Of a DNA stretch of 64,000 bases, positions 23,230 through 32,164 are shown in pieces (the stretch's first letter is position 1; each line of letters starts with the position of its first letter). The stretch is from Ancistrus triradiatus (lineage: Eukaryota > Chordata > Actinopteri > Siluriformes > Loricariidae), in contig JAJAGP010000571.1 in assembly GCA_025084515.1 (NCBI GenBank), forward strand, positions 295,147 to 359,146, given 5' to 3'. A program made the position numbers and the translations under genes. The notes under the pieces were generated by a model. It saw only the letters and a program-made list of their open reading frames with translations, was not told the DNA's origin and did no database searches.

Positions 23230-23780
23230 ATCCACATATGCGGCAATTTTTGGCCCACCATTTATTCCATTCCAGGTCCTAAATCCTCTCTTGTGTATTC
23301 ACGGCTTACAAGCCTATAACTTGTCAACCTGATGTCAATGGGACTGGGGTGGCCAAGTCAAAACCCAATTCTGTCCTCAATGAATCATTTTTGTGTTGTT
23401 TTGAGTCCGTTTTGGATCATTGTCTTACTAAATAAAATCCAACCACGACCAATTGCAGCTCTGTGGCATAACAAAACACTGATGCACTTCATGAAGTTCA
23501 TGATGCCATGCATGAATCCTAACCAGTTTCCCAGTGCTTTGGGAGGTAAATCAGCCCACATTATCACACCATACTTCACTGTGTGGATTTACACCAAACC
23601 CATCTTGAGTGTTTGCTGCAAAGAGTTCTATTCTCAACTGACAGCCCAAACAGACAAACCAGATTTGGTCTCTTGGAATTTGCAGTGCAGACACTTGGTC
23701 TACAAATTGGAGTTGAGAAAGAAATCCAGCGACTGCAGGGTTACTACACACGGCTGTCGTTGCACCTACTGCTGTTAACA
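23230..23780 (-). mobile_element. Decayed Tc1-type element
   Basis: The minus frame 23579-23385 contains HGIMNFMKC followed by a block ending in IGRGWILFSKTMIQNGLKTTQK (that is, IGRGW then a decayed catalytic block), in the position where Tc1 transposases carry the QQDNDPKHT motif. Ends are not recognisable. It lies just downstream of mrpl36. Confidence 0.5.
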
Positions 23781-23853
23781 GCTGCCATAAACGAGACCCC
23801 ACAGATCTGCTGCACTGGAATAAAACCCGAGGCTCTTATTCAATTCATGCATC

Positions 23854-23859
23854 TTTATT
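23854..23859 (-). terminator. mrpl36: Poly(A) signal of mrpl36
   Basis: AATAAA on the minus strand (TTTATT on plus), about 40 bases after the mrpl36 stop codon. Confidence 0.7.
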
Positions 23860-23897
23860 ATTACACAAAAGCAACGAAAAGACAGACATGAACAGGC

Positions 23898-24254
23898 TCA
23901 TCCCTGCCGCTGTTTGTGCCTTGGGTGAGTCTTGCAAAATACAAACAGTCGTCCACGACGGCGAACGAAAAAGCAGTCTTTACAGCGCTTCTTCAGAGCT
24001 GTTTTGGTTTTCATGCCCGCTGAAGGCTGCAGGGCGGCGAGCTGCTGGTTCTGGAGTAAAGGCGAGCCAAACGGGGATTGCAGGGGCTGAACAGGGATGA
24101 AGGTTCCTCTGACCTGTGCTGCCACACAGGTGATGGTGGTGATGCAGCGATGTCCTCCTGCTGCGGTAAACCAGCCAACGGGTGCATGCAGCACAGCTCG
24201 GGACAGCTGTCTAGACAGGGTCCCCAGCAAAGACGGGAGTAAGACAGGAGCCAT
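23898..24254 (-). CDS. mrpl36: Mitochondrial ribosomal protein bL36m
   Basis: A single 118-codon frame on the minus strand. The last 38 residues are the ribosomal protein L36 domain: LKKRCKDCFFVRRRGRLFVF followed by CKTHPRHKQRQG. The C-x2-C, the later C and the H form the zinc-ribbon ligands typical of bL36. The first roughly 75 residues are rich in A, L, R and S (MAPVLLPSLLGTLSRQLSRA at the start) and suit a mitochondrial targeting presequence. The product would be a small zinc-binding component of the large mitoribosomal subunit. The human protein is 103 residues, so this one is slightly longer in the presequence. The whole coding region is in one exon. A splice acceptor just 5' of the ATG points to a non-coding first exon. 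It is divergent from ndufs6, as in mammals. Confidence 0.95.
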   Translation of the reverse strand: MAPVLLPSLLGTLSRQLSRAVLHAPVGWFTAAGGHRCITTITCVAAQVRGTFIPVQPLQSPFGSPLLQNQQLAALQPSAGMKTKTALKKRCKDCFFVRRRGRLFVFCKTHPRHKQRQG

Positions 24255-24292
24255 TATGGTGCCACCTGGAATAGGATAGAATAGAATAGAAA
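24255..24292 (-). other. mrpl36: 5'UTR splice acceptor of mrpl36
   Basis: On the minus strand a pyrimidine-rich 'ctattctatcctattccag' ends at 24266, eleven bases before the ATG. It looks like a genuine 3' splice site, so the first exon is non-coding and lies upstream (24.3-25.8 kb). I cannot place its donor with confidence. Confidence 0.55.
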
Positions 24293-24325
24293 TGCCATTT
24301 CAGAGATGCAAACATTTGAAGGTAG

Positions 24326-24720
24326 TGCCAGTTAAAGAGTCTGGACTCTTGTACAAACAGACAAAGTTCAAGATTGTTACCTCCCCAGGAGTGGTCGACT
24401 AACAAAGATCACTCAAGGAGTGTGAATAGCCAGCAAGTTCACAAAGAAACCCAGGGTCACTTCTATGCAACTTAAGGCATCTCTCATATTGGATAACGTT
24501 AATGGTCAAGAGTCCTCCATCAAGATAACAATGAACAACAATGGTGTGTATGGCAGGGCTGCAAGGAGAAAGTCACTACTCTCCAAAAAGACCATGCCCG
24601 TCTTTTGCAAAGATCGATCTAGAAGGCTATCTGAAAAATGTATTGTTGATAAATGAATGCGTCCAAAATAGACTTTTTTGGTTTAAGTGAGAGGTGTTTT
24701 TGTTTGAAAAGGAAACCACC
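24326..24720 (+). mobile_element. Tc1 fragment, N-terminal half
   Basis: It matches the 14090-14490 region of the full-length element ('cccaggagtggtcgac', 'tctccaaaaagaccat') but is heavily mutated, with stops such as the TGA in 'gagtgtgaatag'. It sits between mrpl36 and ndufs6, within what is probably the mrpl36 5'UTR intron. Confidence 0.75.
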
Positions 24721-25804
24721 GGACTCCTGACCAGCTGCGGTTCAAAACCGATTCGAAATCGACACAAATCGTACGGAACACTGTGATTTTACCTTAGGAG
24801 ACTGAGGTCATTTAATTATTATAAAGCGGCATATTCAAAATAAATTTTCTTCCAAGTTACATATTTATTTATAAAACCTATACAGCCATAACGTATAACC
24901 AGGTCAGTTAGCTACAACAGCTAACGTATGTCAATTAATTTGTATGTCAAATTAGTTCTAACGCTAAAAACGAGATGTCATAAGAAACAATGCAATTACA
25001 AAAATAAGGCTGCAAATACCTGTTTGTAAGCTGTGCGTTCTTATAGGTTACTGTTATTAATCCAGGTCAGAGCGCTGTACACATGCTGCATGAATCCTCT
25101 TTCTTAGTGACTTTCAGAAAAGTCAGTGGTTGTGTTCCAAATTGCTCCCTCTTCCCTATTCCCTACTAACTCCAAAGCGTGCTGAGACACCGCTGCATCT
25201 CTTACTTTATATAGTTCACATGCCGTACTTTATGGGATATTAAGAATATGCATTATTATCTATATAAATTTATAGCGCCCCGCTTTAGAAAATGTTAAAC
25301 CTGATATATAGTGCACTGCATAGTGAATACTATGTGGTTTAGGACACACACAGTTTCTTTCGTCTTTCCGGTCCCATATATTTCCACCTATCGGTTGACG
25401 GTTGCCACTGTTACAGTTCTGTAAGCTTCAAAAAGAAAATATATGTATATACATATAAATAAATTAGTAATAAATAAAAGACATATATGTAATAATAAAT
25501 GTTAGGTCACATATGTTGTATTTATTTTATTTATTTATGCCTGTCTGAACACATCTGTCGTACAGATATGAATGATTCTATATACTGAACCAAATGACAC
25601 GAATCACACAAAAAAGAGTCGTTTTAAACATCACTGGCTTTTTTTTTTTTTGGAATTGACGTTTTGAACCGACTTTTATTCTGTATTAATACATTTGGAG
25701 AATCGATTTTTAGAATCGACTCCCAGCCCATTCTCTGGCCAGCAGGTGTCAGTATTCACTTTATCAATATAGAGCTACAACACGGAGAGACTTGCAGCCT
25801 AAAC
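24721..25804. promoter_or_regulatory. Divergent mrpl36/ndufs6 promoter interval
   Basis: The two start codons are 1.55 kb apart and point away from each other, as the human genes do. The 25.7-25.8 kb part should hold the ndufs6 start site, and the context of its ATG (aacATGg) is favourable. 'attcgaaatcgac' near 24750 and 'agaatcgactcccagc' near 25710 look like the two decayed ends of a hAT-type insertion, which would have widened the interval. I see no clear TATA box. Confidence 0.4.
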
Positions 25805-25948
25805 ATGGCGACTCACCTTCCCAAGATCTTGTCCTTCGCTAAAAATACGAGGGTTTTGTTCACAGCTTCGCGTCTTTCTGTGGTACCTGTTCACCATTAC
25901 ACGGTACCTGTATCTAACTACGGAGAGAAAGTCACTCACACCGGACAG
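25805..25948 (+). CDS. ndufs6: ndufs6 coding exon 1
   Basis: 48 codons, ATG in a strong context, ending VTHTGQ before the donor 'gtaacg'. An in-frame upstream ATG at 25664 exists, but its translation is not family-like and the shorter start gives a normal-length protein. Confidence 0.95.
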
Positions 25949-28598
25949 GTAACGCTGCTTCAGGTTTTTACATATATAAGCACTAACTGAGTCAGTAGCT
26001 GACGTTGTTTGTTTACCACCCGTGTTCATGCTTGTTCCGGTTACAGATTTTTGATTGGCTAGTGGTTTGTGCTGAAATGGAGTCCAGAGTTCTGATTCGA
26101 TAGTGTAAAGTAGAGCTACCCAATCATAGTTAAAGAGGGCGGGATTGGGCGTAAAACGGGTGGACAAAATAGTTTAGCTAGTGTAGGGACAAATCGCTAT
26201 TATAAGTCTTAACATTTACGTTGATTTTTTTTTTGCTATATTTTATGAATGCTGTTTTGTTTTCCCTAGAAATGCAAAATTCAATAAATAAATTCAATAT
26301 TCAGATCGTGATTATTTAACACGGTTTCTCATTGACTTTGAAAACATCATGCATTAATAAATTTTACTTTACAAATGTCCTTTTAACATTAAATATCCAT
26401 AAACTTTAAGGTTATGCGATGTAAAACAAATCCAAACGTAAAAAGATATAAATCAAATAAGTAATATAGAAATCTACATATACAGAATTTTCTAGAATGT
26501 GGTAGAAATGGATCATTTATACAGTATTCTAAGGAAAGTGATCCAGCTTTCTGTATCTGTGAGTAGCAGATGTTTATGAACCTTTGCTTCTGTCTTAAAT
26601 TCTCTCCATTTGTACACACTTTGGTTGTGGATTGGTGGAGTCCAAACTCTGTCAGCATGGTTTTGCGACCTTTTTCAGCCTGATGTGCCTCAGTTGGTCT
26701 TATTCTCTTTGTTTATGCCATGATACACTTTCTAAAACATGTTGTGAAGATCAGACTTTGATAGACCTTTGTTGTTGGGCACCCGTGATGTTTGAGGTCA
26801 TACTTGTGGAGAAATCTAGAACATTCAAGCATGACTGTACATTTAAATAAATGGGTAGACAGTTCTGTTATACAGTGTCCGACATTGACGACTTTGCTGT
26901 GGTGAAAGAGCTCGAAGGGGCTTTGTTTTTGTTCCTTTGGGATTGAATTAAACGTATTGGTCGTATTGCCTTGTGGTTCAGACAACACTGAGTCAAATCT
27001 TCCACGGAGTTGGTGGTTGTTCCTCGTCGGACTCCTTGGAACTAAAGTGTTTCCAAACAGCTGAATTGGATTTACCTTTCTTGTTGCCCAAAGGCTGTTT
27101 TCCATTATCTTCACTGGAGCTGAAGTAAACATACCACAGCCTGGCTGAGAGGGATCTTGGGCTTTTAGGGAGGGCTAAAAGTGCACCTCTAAAGTAAAGA
27201 GGTACGCCGGATTTATAACACAAGGCAAACCTAGGGCATCACTGAGAAATGGAATGCAGTTCAATTGTTTTGTCTCAGTTGTGTTGCTTTCATAATAATT
27301 GCAGTAAGCCAGATTTGTAGTTGAAAACTGCATTTGGTCCATTGCCCAGCCCTTATTGCTATCACCTGGAATAATCTGATCCTACATAATTGCTATTAGG
27401 TTATGTAATAAATGTAACCAACCTATTAAAACCCTTAAAGAGACTAAGAATATACAGGTACTCTCTGTTTAACAATAGACCGACGTACGAAATTTGGACT
27501 TTACAATGGGAATCTGCAAATGTCTTTGTACATCCCACATCTCTTCAGTTTCCATTGGAGAACGGAAGATATTTCGCCCTCTGGGTGTCAAACATGGAAT
27601 TGCATTAGATGTCCATAAAAAGAAAGCATGTGAAAGATCCACAATGATATTTTTACACTCCCTAATGCTGAAGGTTTTCTTTCTGAGCAGGTGTATGATG
27701 AGAATGACGTCCGAAGAGCGAGATTCGTAGGCAGAAAAAAAGAGGTAACTCGTCATAACTGTTAGCACCACTGAAGTTCTTACTGTTTTAATCCACATTA
27801 ACTGATGTCTCGTGATTTGGTGTTGCATAGGTGAATGAGAACTTTGCCATCAAACTGGTTGCAGAGGAGCCGGTGACGGATGTTGGAGTTCGGGTGGTGT
27901 CATGTGATGGAGGCGGAGGAGCTCTCGGTCACCCCAAGGTCTTCATCAATCTGGTAATGCATCTCATTTACAGTTGTTTCACTGATGTGCACTGTAGCTT
28001 ATTTACTGATCTAGGCTTGGTGTGGTCCCATGGTTTTGGTGTTAGGCAGGATCTGGTACCTGGCCCAAATAATTAGGGGTTTTGTGTGGTTTGGTTTTTG
28101 TTTCAGTTAAGGTCTAAAATACGTTCCAACATAAGAATTGTATTATTATTATTATGTTAAATAGCATTCTACGGTTAACTTAGTTAATTTGAAAACAAGC
28201 CTGTTTCTCAAAAACACTTCAAGTCGTCTTCACTTAAGGTTGTATAACCCAAATGTGTAATGTTGTGTGGTGCAAATTAAGTAAAATCCTGCATGATTAC
28301 TGCTGTTCTGTACTGCTGTAGAACCCTGCCTCAATTCTCAGCTCATTAAAAACCCAAATGCCAGGTTGCCAGGTCCTCATATCGTTTCTTTTGGGCAGTA
28401 ACCATAGACGTACTGTAATGCTCATTTCTATAGCGGGAACCTTGGAATTAAATGCAACATCTGTGAAACAGCTCTCTCAAGTTCTAAGTATTAAACGTCT
28501 CATAAGTTGATACATGGATCTCTTCACAGGACAAAACGACCAAAGTGGGAACTTGTGGGTACTGCGGACGCCAGTTTCAGCAAAAACACCACCACTGA
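25805..28598 (+). CDS. ndufs6: NADH dehydrogenase iron-sulfur protein 6 (complex I 13 kDa subunit), four exons
   Basis: The coding exons are 25805-25948, 27691-27744, 27831-27953 and 28530-28598, all joined in phase 0 with GT-AG introns, giving 129 residues. Residues 1-35 form a basic mitochondrial presequence (MATHLPKILSFAKNTRVLF at the start). The conserved part begins with GEKVTHTGQ. The C-terminal zinc-finger (zf-CHCC) domain holds the four expected ligands C91, H100, C116 and C119, in SCDGGGGALGHPKVF and CGYCGRQF, and the chain ends in three histidines. In the family this subunit binds zinc and is needed late in assembly of the N module of complex I on the matrix side. Intron 1 contains Tc1 and hAT remnants; introns 2 and 3 look clean. 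It is divergent from mrpl36 and convergent with irx4. The reading frame is intact. Confidence 0.97.
26590..26842 (-). mobile_element. Tc1 deletion derivative in ndufs6 intron 1
   Basis: The minus strand shows the transposase start region ('ggattggtggagtccaaac' complement, 'tatgccatgatacacttt') and one terminal region ('ttcaagcatgactgta') of the family at 13643-15136. Most of the catalytic part is missing. Confidence 0.7.
26876..27140 (-). pseudogene. hAT transposase N-terminus (BED zinc finger), in ndufs6 intron 1
   Basis: The minus strand reads SSSEDNGKQPLGNKKGKSNS, then SAVWKHFSSKESDEEQ, then in a shifted frame QGNTTNTFNSIPKE. This is the layout of the BED-type finger (W..F and a basic lead, then the QGNTTNLxxHL block) of fish hAT transposases. 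The cysteine pair and the histidines are largely lost and the frame is broken. Confidence 0.65.
27691..27744 (+). CDS. ndufs6: ndufs6 coding exon 2
   Basis: 18 codons between acceptor 'ttctgagcag' and donor 'gtaact': VYDENDVRRARFVGRKKE. Confidence 0.93.
27831..27953 (+). CDS. ndufs6: ndufs6 coding exon 3
   Basis: 41 codons between acceptor 'gttgcatag' and donor 'gtaatg', starting VNENFAIKLVAEEPV. It carries zinc ligands C91 and H100. Confidence 0.95.
28530..28598 (+). CDS. ndufs6: ndufs6 coding exon 4
   Basis: 22 codons plus TGA after acceptor 'ctcttcacag'. It carries zinc ligands C116 and C119 and the HHH end. Confidence 0.95.
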   Translation, partial: DKTTKVGTCGYCGRQFQQKHHH

Positions 28599-28669
28599 AA
28601 CCTGTCCCGTCCATAAAGTCTGCTGAGCATAAATTATTCCCTTTGACACGTCCTGATGTCCTCCTGTAT

Positions 28670-28675
28670 AATAAA
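28670..28675 (+). terminator. ndufs6: Poly(A) signal of ndufs6
   Basis: AATAAA 72 bases after the stop codon. Confidence 0.75.
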
Positions 28676-28779
28676 ATTAAACATTTACAAACAAAATCAT
28701 GGGATTTTTTTATTTATTTATTTAGTTCAAACAAATCTCTAACGTGATTGCTATTAGTTTTGGTTACAAAGTCTGTGGA

Positions 28780-28940
28780 TTATGTGTGAGCACCACCATT
28801 TAAACCTTCCTGCTGAAGTAAGTTTTGCTTCACAGTTCCAGAGATCTGGGTTTGACTCCCGATATTGCATGGGCCTCGTCCGGGTTAGGTCAATTGGTAT
28901 CTCAAAAGTGTCCCGCTGTGAGCGAGGGGGAGTGTGCATA
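28780..28940 (+). repeat. tRNA-like dispersed repeat fragment
   Basis: 'agatctgggtttgactcccg' is B-box-like, and the following 'ttggtatctcaaaagtgtcc' resembles the body of a common fish SINE. Ends not defined. Confidence 0.4.
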
Positions 28941-29796
28941 TGCTCAAATCCCAAAATTACTGACCAGAACCTCGACTTAGACTCTCATGCAGCTGCCCAA
29001 CAGTTATTTAAGTATCCACTTCACCAAAAGCTGGACCATGTTAATAACATACAGCTGCAGGTCTTTCAGCATGTGTCCACTCACTTTAGTCAGCAATCTT
29101 CAGGTACTCACAAGTGATGTAACAGAAACATTGACCAATGTGAAGAAAGAGTTTTAGATACCATCACTGACTGTCCGGGGGGATTCAGTTTGATATGACA
29201 AACTGCAGCTTGGAACAATACATGCTGGAGGAAGATCATATATACATTTCATCAGGAATGTTGTCTGTTGGCACGTCAATGCCAAACTGGCCCGTTGGCG
29301 GTGTGTAGGGCAGCCAGGTCTCTGGTGGTGCATTCACTGGAACTGAGTTTTCCAGCCCGCGGCTCTCAGGTTAGCAGAGGATCAGCCGAGCCGCTATAAT
29401 TGGGGGCGGGTGACAGAAGAGACAGCGTGATGCTTATTAACCCGCGCGGTGCACTGTCCTGTCCAGTGTGTGTGATGGGAAAGGGTAGGCTTCATTGTTA
29501 CTTTATTTCCCCTACCTTGTAGCAGGGTGGCTGGTTCAGTGAAGCTGCACAGGCGTGTGGAAAATCACAATTTGTATTATTCATGCAATTTCCCAAAGGA
29601 TATTACTCTGCATTTGAAGTCAAAATATTGCAAAAACCCACAGTGGGAAGTATTACATAGAGGGTAATTACAGAAAAGTGCGATCAGTTCATCTCCACGG
29701 TTCATTTGGTGCACGAGCAGCCCTGGAGCAAATGCACACTGCTACGTGTGTTACCTGTACAATCCAAGTGTGGTCCTAACGTTTTAGGCCTGAAAT
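28941..29796. other. Non-coding interval between ndufs6 and irx4
   Basis: No gene. 29330-29480 is GC-richer ('cagccgagccgctataatt', 'acccgcgcggtgcac') and repeat-free, which would fit a regulatory block, but nothing more can be said. Confidence 0.35.
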
Positions 29797-30122
29797 TCAT
29801 TCATTCATTCATTCACTTTCTTATCCATTTAATCCTATCAGGGTCGTGAGAGAGCCGGTGCCTAGCTGCCAGCGTAGGGCGCAAGGCAGGAACAACCCTA
29901 GACAGGGCGCCAATCCATCGTAGCGAACACACAATCCCACTAAGGCCAATTTAGAGTAATCTATAAACCTAAAGACTTTGGACTAATGTCTTTGGGTGGA
30001 AACTGGAGTACTGGGAGTAAACCCATGAGGACACAGGGAGGACCCAGACTGCTCCAACTGGGATCGAACCCAGGACTTTCTCGCTATGAAGCGACAGTGC
30101 TACCCAACGTGCCGACGTAGGC
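29797..30122 (-). mobile_element. Mermaid-like fish SINE
   Basis: On plus it runs from 'ttcattcattcattc' through 'ctagacagggcgccaatcc' and 'cacagggaggacccag' to 'gggatcgaacccagga' (B-box complement). This is the reverse orientation of the fish Mermaid-type repeat with a tRNA-like head. Confidence 0.65.
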
Positions 30123-30284
30123 CTGAAACTGAGAAACTGTAAAATCTACTGCTTATAAATGGACTCCCATTCTGTCTAGGGCTGGTTCCTACTTCATATC
30201 CTGTGCTGCCAGTTAGACACCTGAAAGTGCGTGAGAGAATTTATAAGAAACCTCAAACCATTGGTGGCCCTTTTTCACATTTAT

Positions 30285-30470
30285 CTTTAGGCCATTTAGA
30301 CACCTTTATCCAGAGCAACTCACAATTAGTACAGTCTTACAATCCAAGCAATTGTGGATTAAGGGTCTTGCCCAAGGACTCAACAGTGGTAGCCTGGCAG
30401 AGGTGGGATTTGAACCCTGGACCTTTTGGTTCATAGTCCAGTACCTTAACCGCTGGCCACCACAGTCCCT
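30285..30470 (-). mobile_element. tRNA-derived SINE
   Basis: Minus copy with tail complement 'tttatccagagcaactc', body 'gtcttacaatccaagcaatt' and head 'ggatttgaaccctgg'. Confidence 0.88.
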
Positions 30471-30480
30471 TCAATCCTAA

Positions 30481-30595
30481 CTGGACTATGGATGTGGATC
30501 CAGGGTACAAAGCTAACTTCTGCCAAACTCCCACTGTTAAGTCCTTGATCAAGACCTTTAGCCCACAGTTGCTTGGATTGTAAAGATGGAAGTGT
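30481..30595 (+). mobile_element. tRNA-derived SINE, inverted to its neighbour
   Basis: 'ctggactatggatgtggatc', 'ccactgttaagtccttgatc' and 'gttgcttggattgtaaag' show a plus-strand copy head to head with the minus copy at 30285-30470. Confidence 0.8.
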
Positions 30596-30599
30596 GTCT

Positions 30600-31583
30600 G
30601 TTTAAGGGCGATAGAAAACAAGCACATGTCCAGATGAACGACTGCACAAGATGAGCTTGGATTCTGTAATTCTGGCATTTTAATATTTGTGTATGTTCTA
30701 CTAGCTTCTGTAATGCTACTGCTGAATTATTCTAGACCCAGTTCTTACTCCTAACCTGAAAGTACTCCAAGAAACCTTTTTAAGCAAATGCTTGGTGTCT
30801 GCTTGGTGGCTTTGGGGGGTTAATGCTCAGACTGAATTAAACAGAGCAATTCACATTTTCCAGTACAAACTTATCCAGAACCAGATCTGGATCCTCCTTT
30901 ACAGTGTAGAATATGTTACAGGGACGTTAAGAATGCAAATCAGAAACTGAAACACATTATGTGGTACAGGCTGAGGAATGAGGCCTGAAATTAGTTTAGA
31001 GCCGAACATCCGATACATGAGTATCTGGTTGGGGTTTGTAAAGCTAAATCTGAATCAGATGTTTGTGTTAGGAGCATAGATGCAGGTTGTGTTTTATTTC
31101 CTGTTTCTCTGAAGAGACAGTAAGTAAGTATATACACGGCATTCTCTGCAGGAATTACATTTAGACTTATTTAAATGTTTGGGCACCTCTGGTCAAACGA
31201 CCATGGTTTGTTGGTTTTCTAAATGGAAAGACCTTAACACTGTCTGTTTATGGAATACACTTAAATATAATATTTTTGCAATGTTTATGCATATAGTTTT
31301 GTAGGATCTTAGGAAGCAAATAGCTCATAAATGTCATCTTTAAGGTCTTCTGCTTTGAAACAATCAGCAAAGCATTATTTGATCCAGTGCAGACAAACAA
31401 AGATGAAAAGAGTAATAGGTAGTAAAGAAGAAACTGGAAAGAGGGACACATTGAGAAAGAAAAGGACAATAAACAAACTAGATAGAAAGGAAGACCAGGT
31501 ACTGTATTGTGACATTTTGATGTTCTCTGATCAGGTTGTGGTACCCACACAATATCTCACTGACCTATATTATTAAAAACATT
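30600..31583. other. irx4 downstream flank, no gene seen
   Basis: Unique and AT-rich. 'aaatgtttgggcacctctgg' near 31170 resembles the end of a Tc1-type MITE. No canonical AATAAA on the minus strand is close to the irx4 stop, so its 3'UTR may be long. Confidence 0.35.
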
Positions 31584-32164
31584 TCACATGCCGGTGGTGT
31601 TCTGGAACGACGGATGACCGTCTGTCAGTTCATGGAAATTGTTCTCTGCCATCCATAACCCATGAGGAGTCTGGTTTAATATCTGGCTGCTCTGTTTGAA
31701 CAGTGGATCGTGAAACACGCCATCTACCCAGTTTCTAAGCATGGTGACTGGCGAGTCCTCTCTTTTTGAGTCTAAATGACAGTCCATATAGGGTGTCATC
31801 ATCCCATGGCCCCTTTGCATACAGGGTGTATAATCGCTGCGGTTTGGCGACGTAGCAGTCTGTGCAAGTGACCAGATTTTCGGCTTGGAGTCGTATGTCA
31901 GCTCGTCTTGTTCCGAGTAAAAGGTCTTCATGTGGTGTCCATCTTTAGTTGTGGAACCAAAGTGGGCTCTGTCAAAGATTTTGTCATATTTTGTTAATGT
32001 TTCAGGACCAGACGTCTGTTCCAGAAGATCTCTGGATCGAGAACCTGCGACGTTGCTTGTGGATAGTGGTGGTTTGGGTTCACTTTCTGAGGTATCTGAC
32101 TCCAAGGTGTCAAAGTCTTCCAGATCGCTTTGTGGTAGATCTGTATCGTGCTCCCTTAGGTTGT
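31584..32164 (-). CDS. irx4: irx4 coding exon 5 (C-terminal)
   Basis: Acceptor 'cctcttttcag' at 32165-32166. It completes a GAC codon and continues NLREHDTDLPQSD to a stop at 31584, ending SFQNTTGM. It contains the IRO-type motif and the RNWVDGVFHDP block. Confidence 0.94.

Noticed and set aside
23332..23778. 148-codon plus-strand frame next to mrpl36
   Set aside because: The meaningful signal is on the opposite strand, where Tc1 catalytic-domain remnants can be read. The plus frame is a shadow.
25664..25804. Upstream in-frame start for ndufs6
   Set aside because: It would add 47 residues without a family counterpart, while the ATG at 25805 gives a typical presequence and total length.
27469..27828. 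119-codon minus-strand frame over ndufs6 exon 2
   Set aside because: It overlaps a validated exon on the other strand and has no recognisable content.
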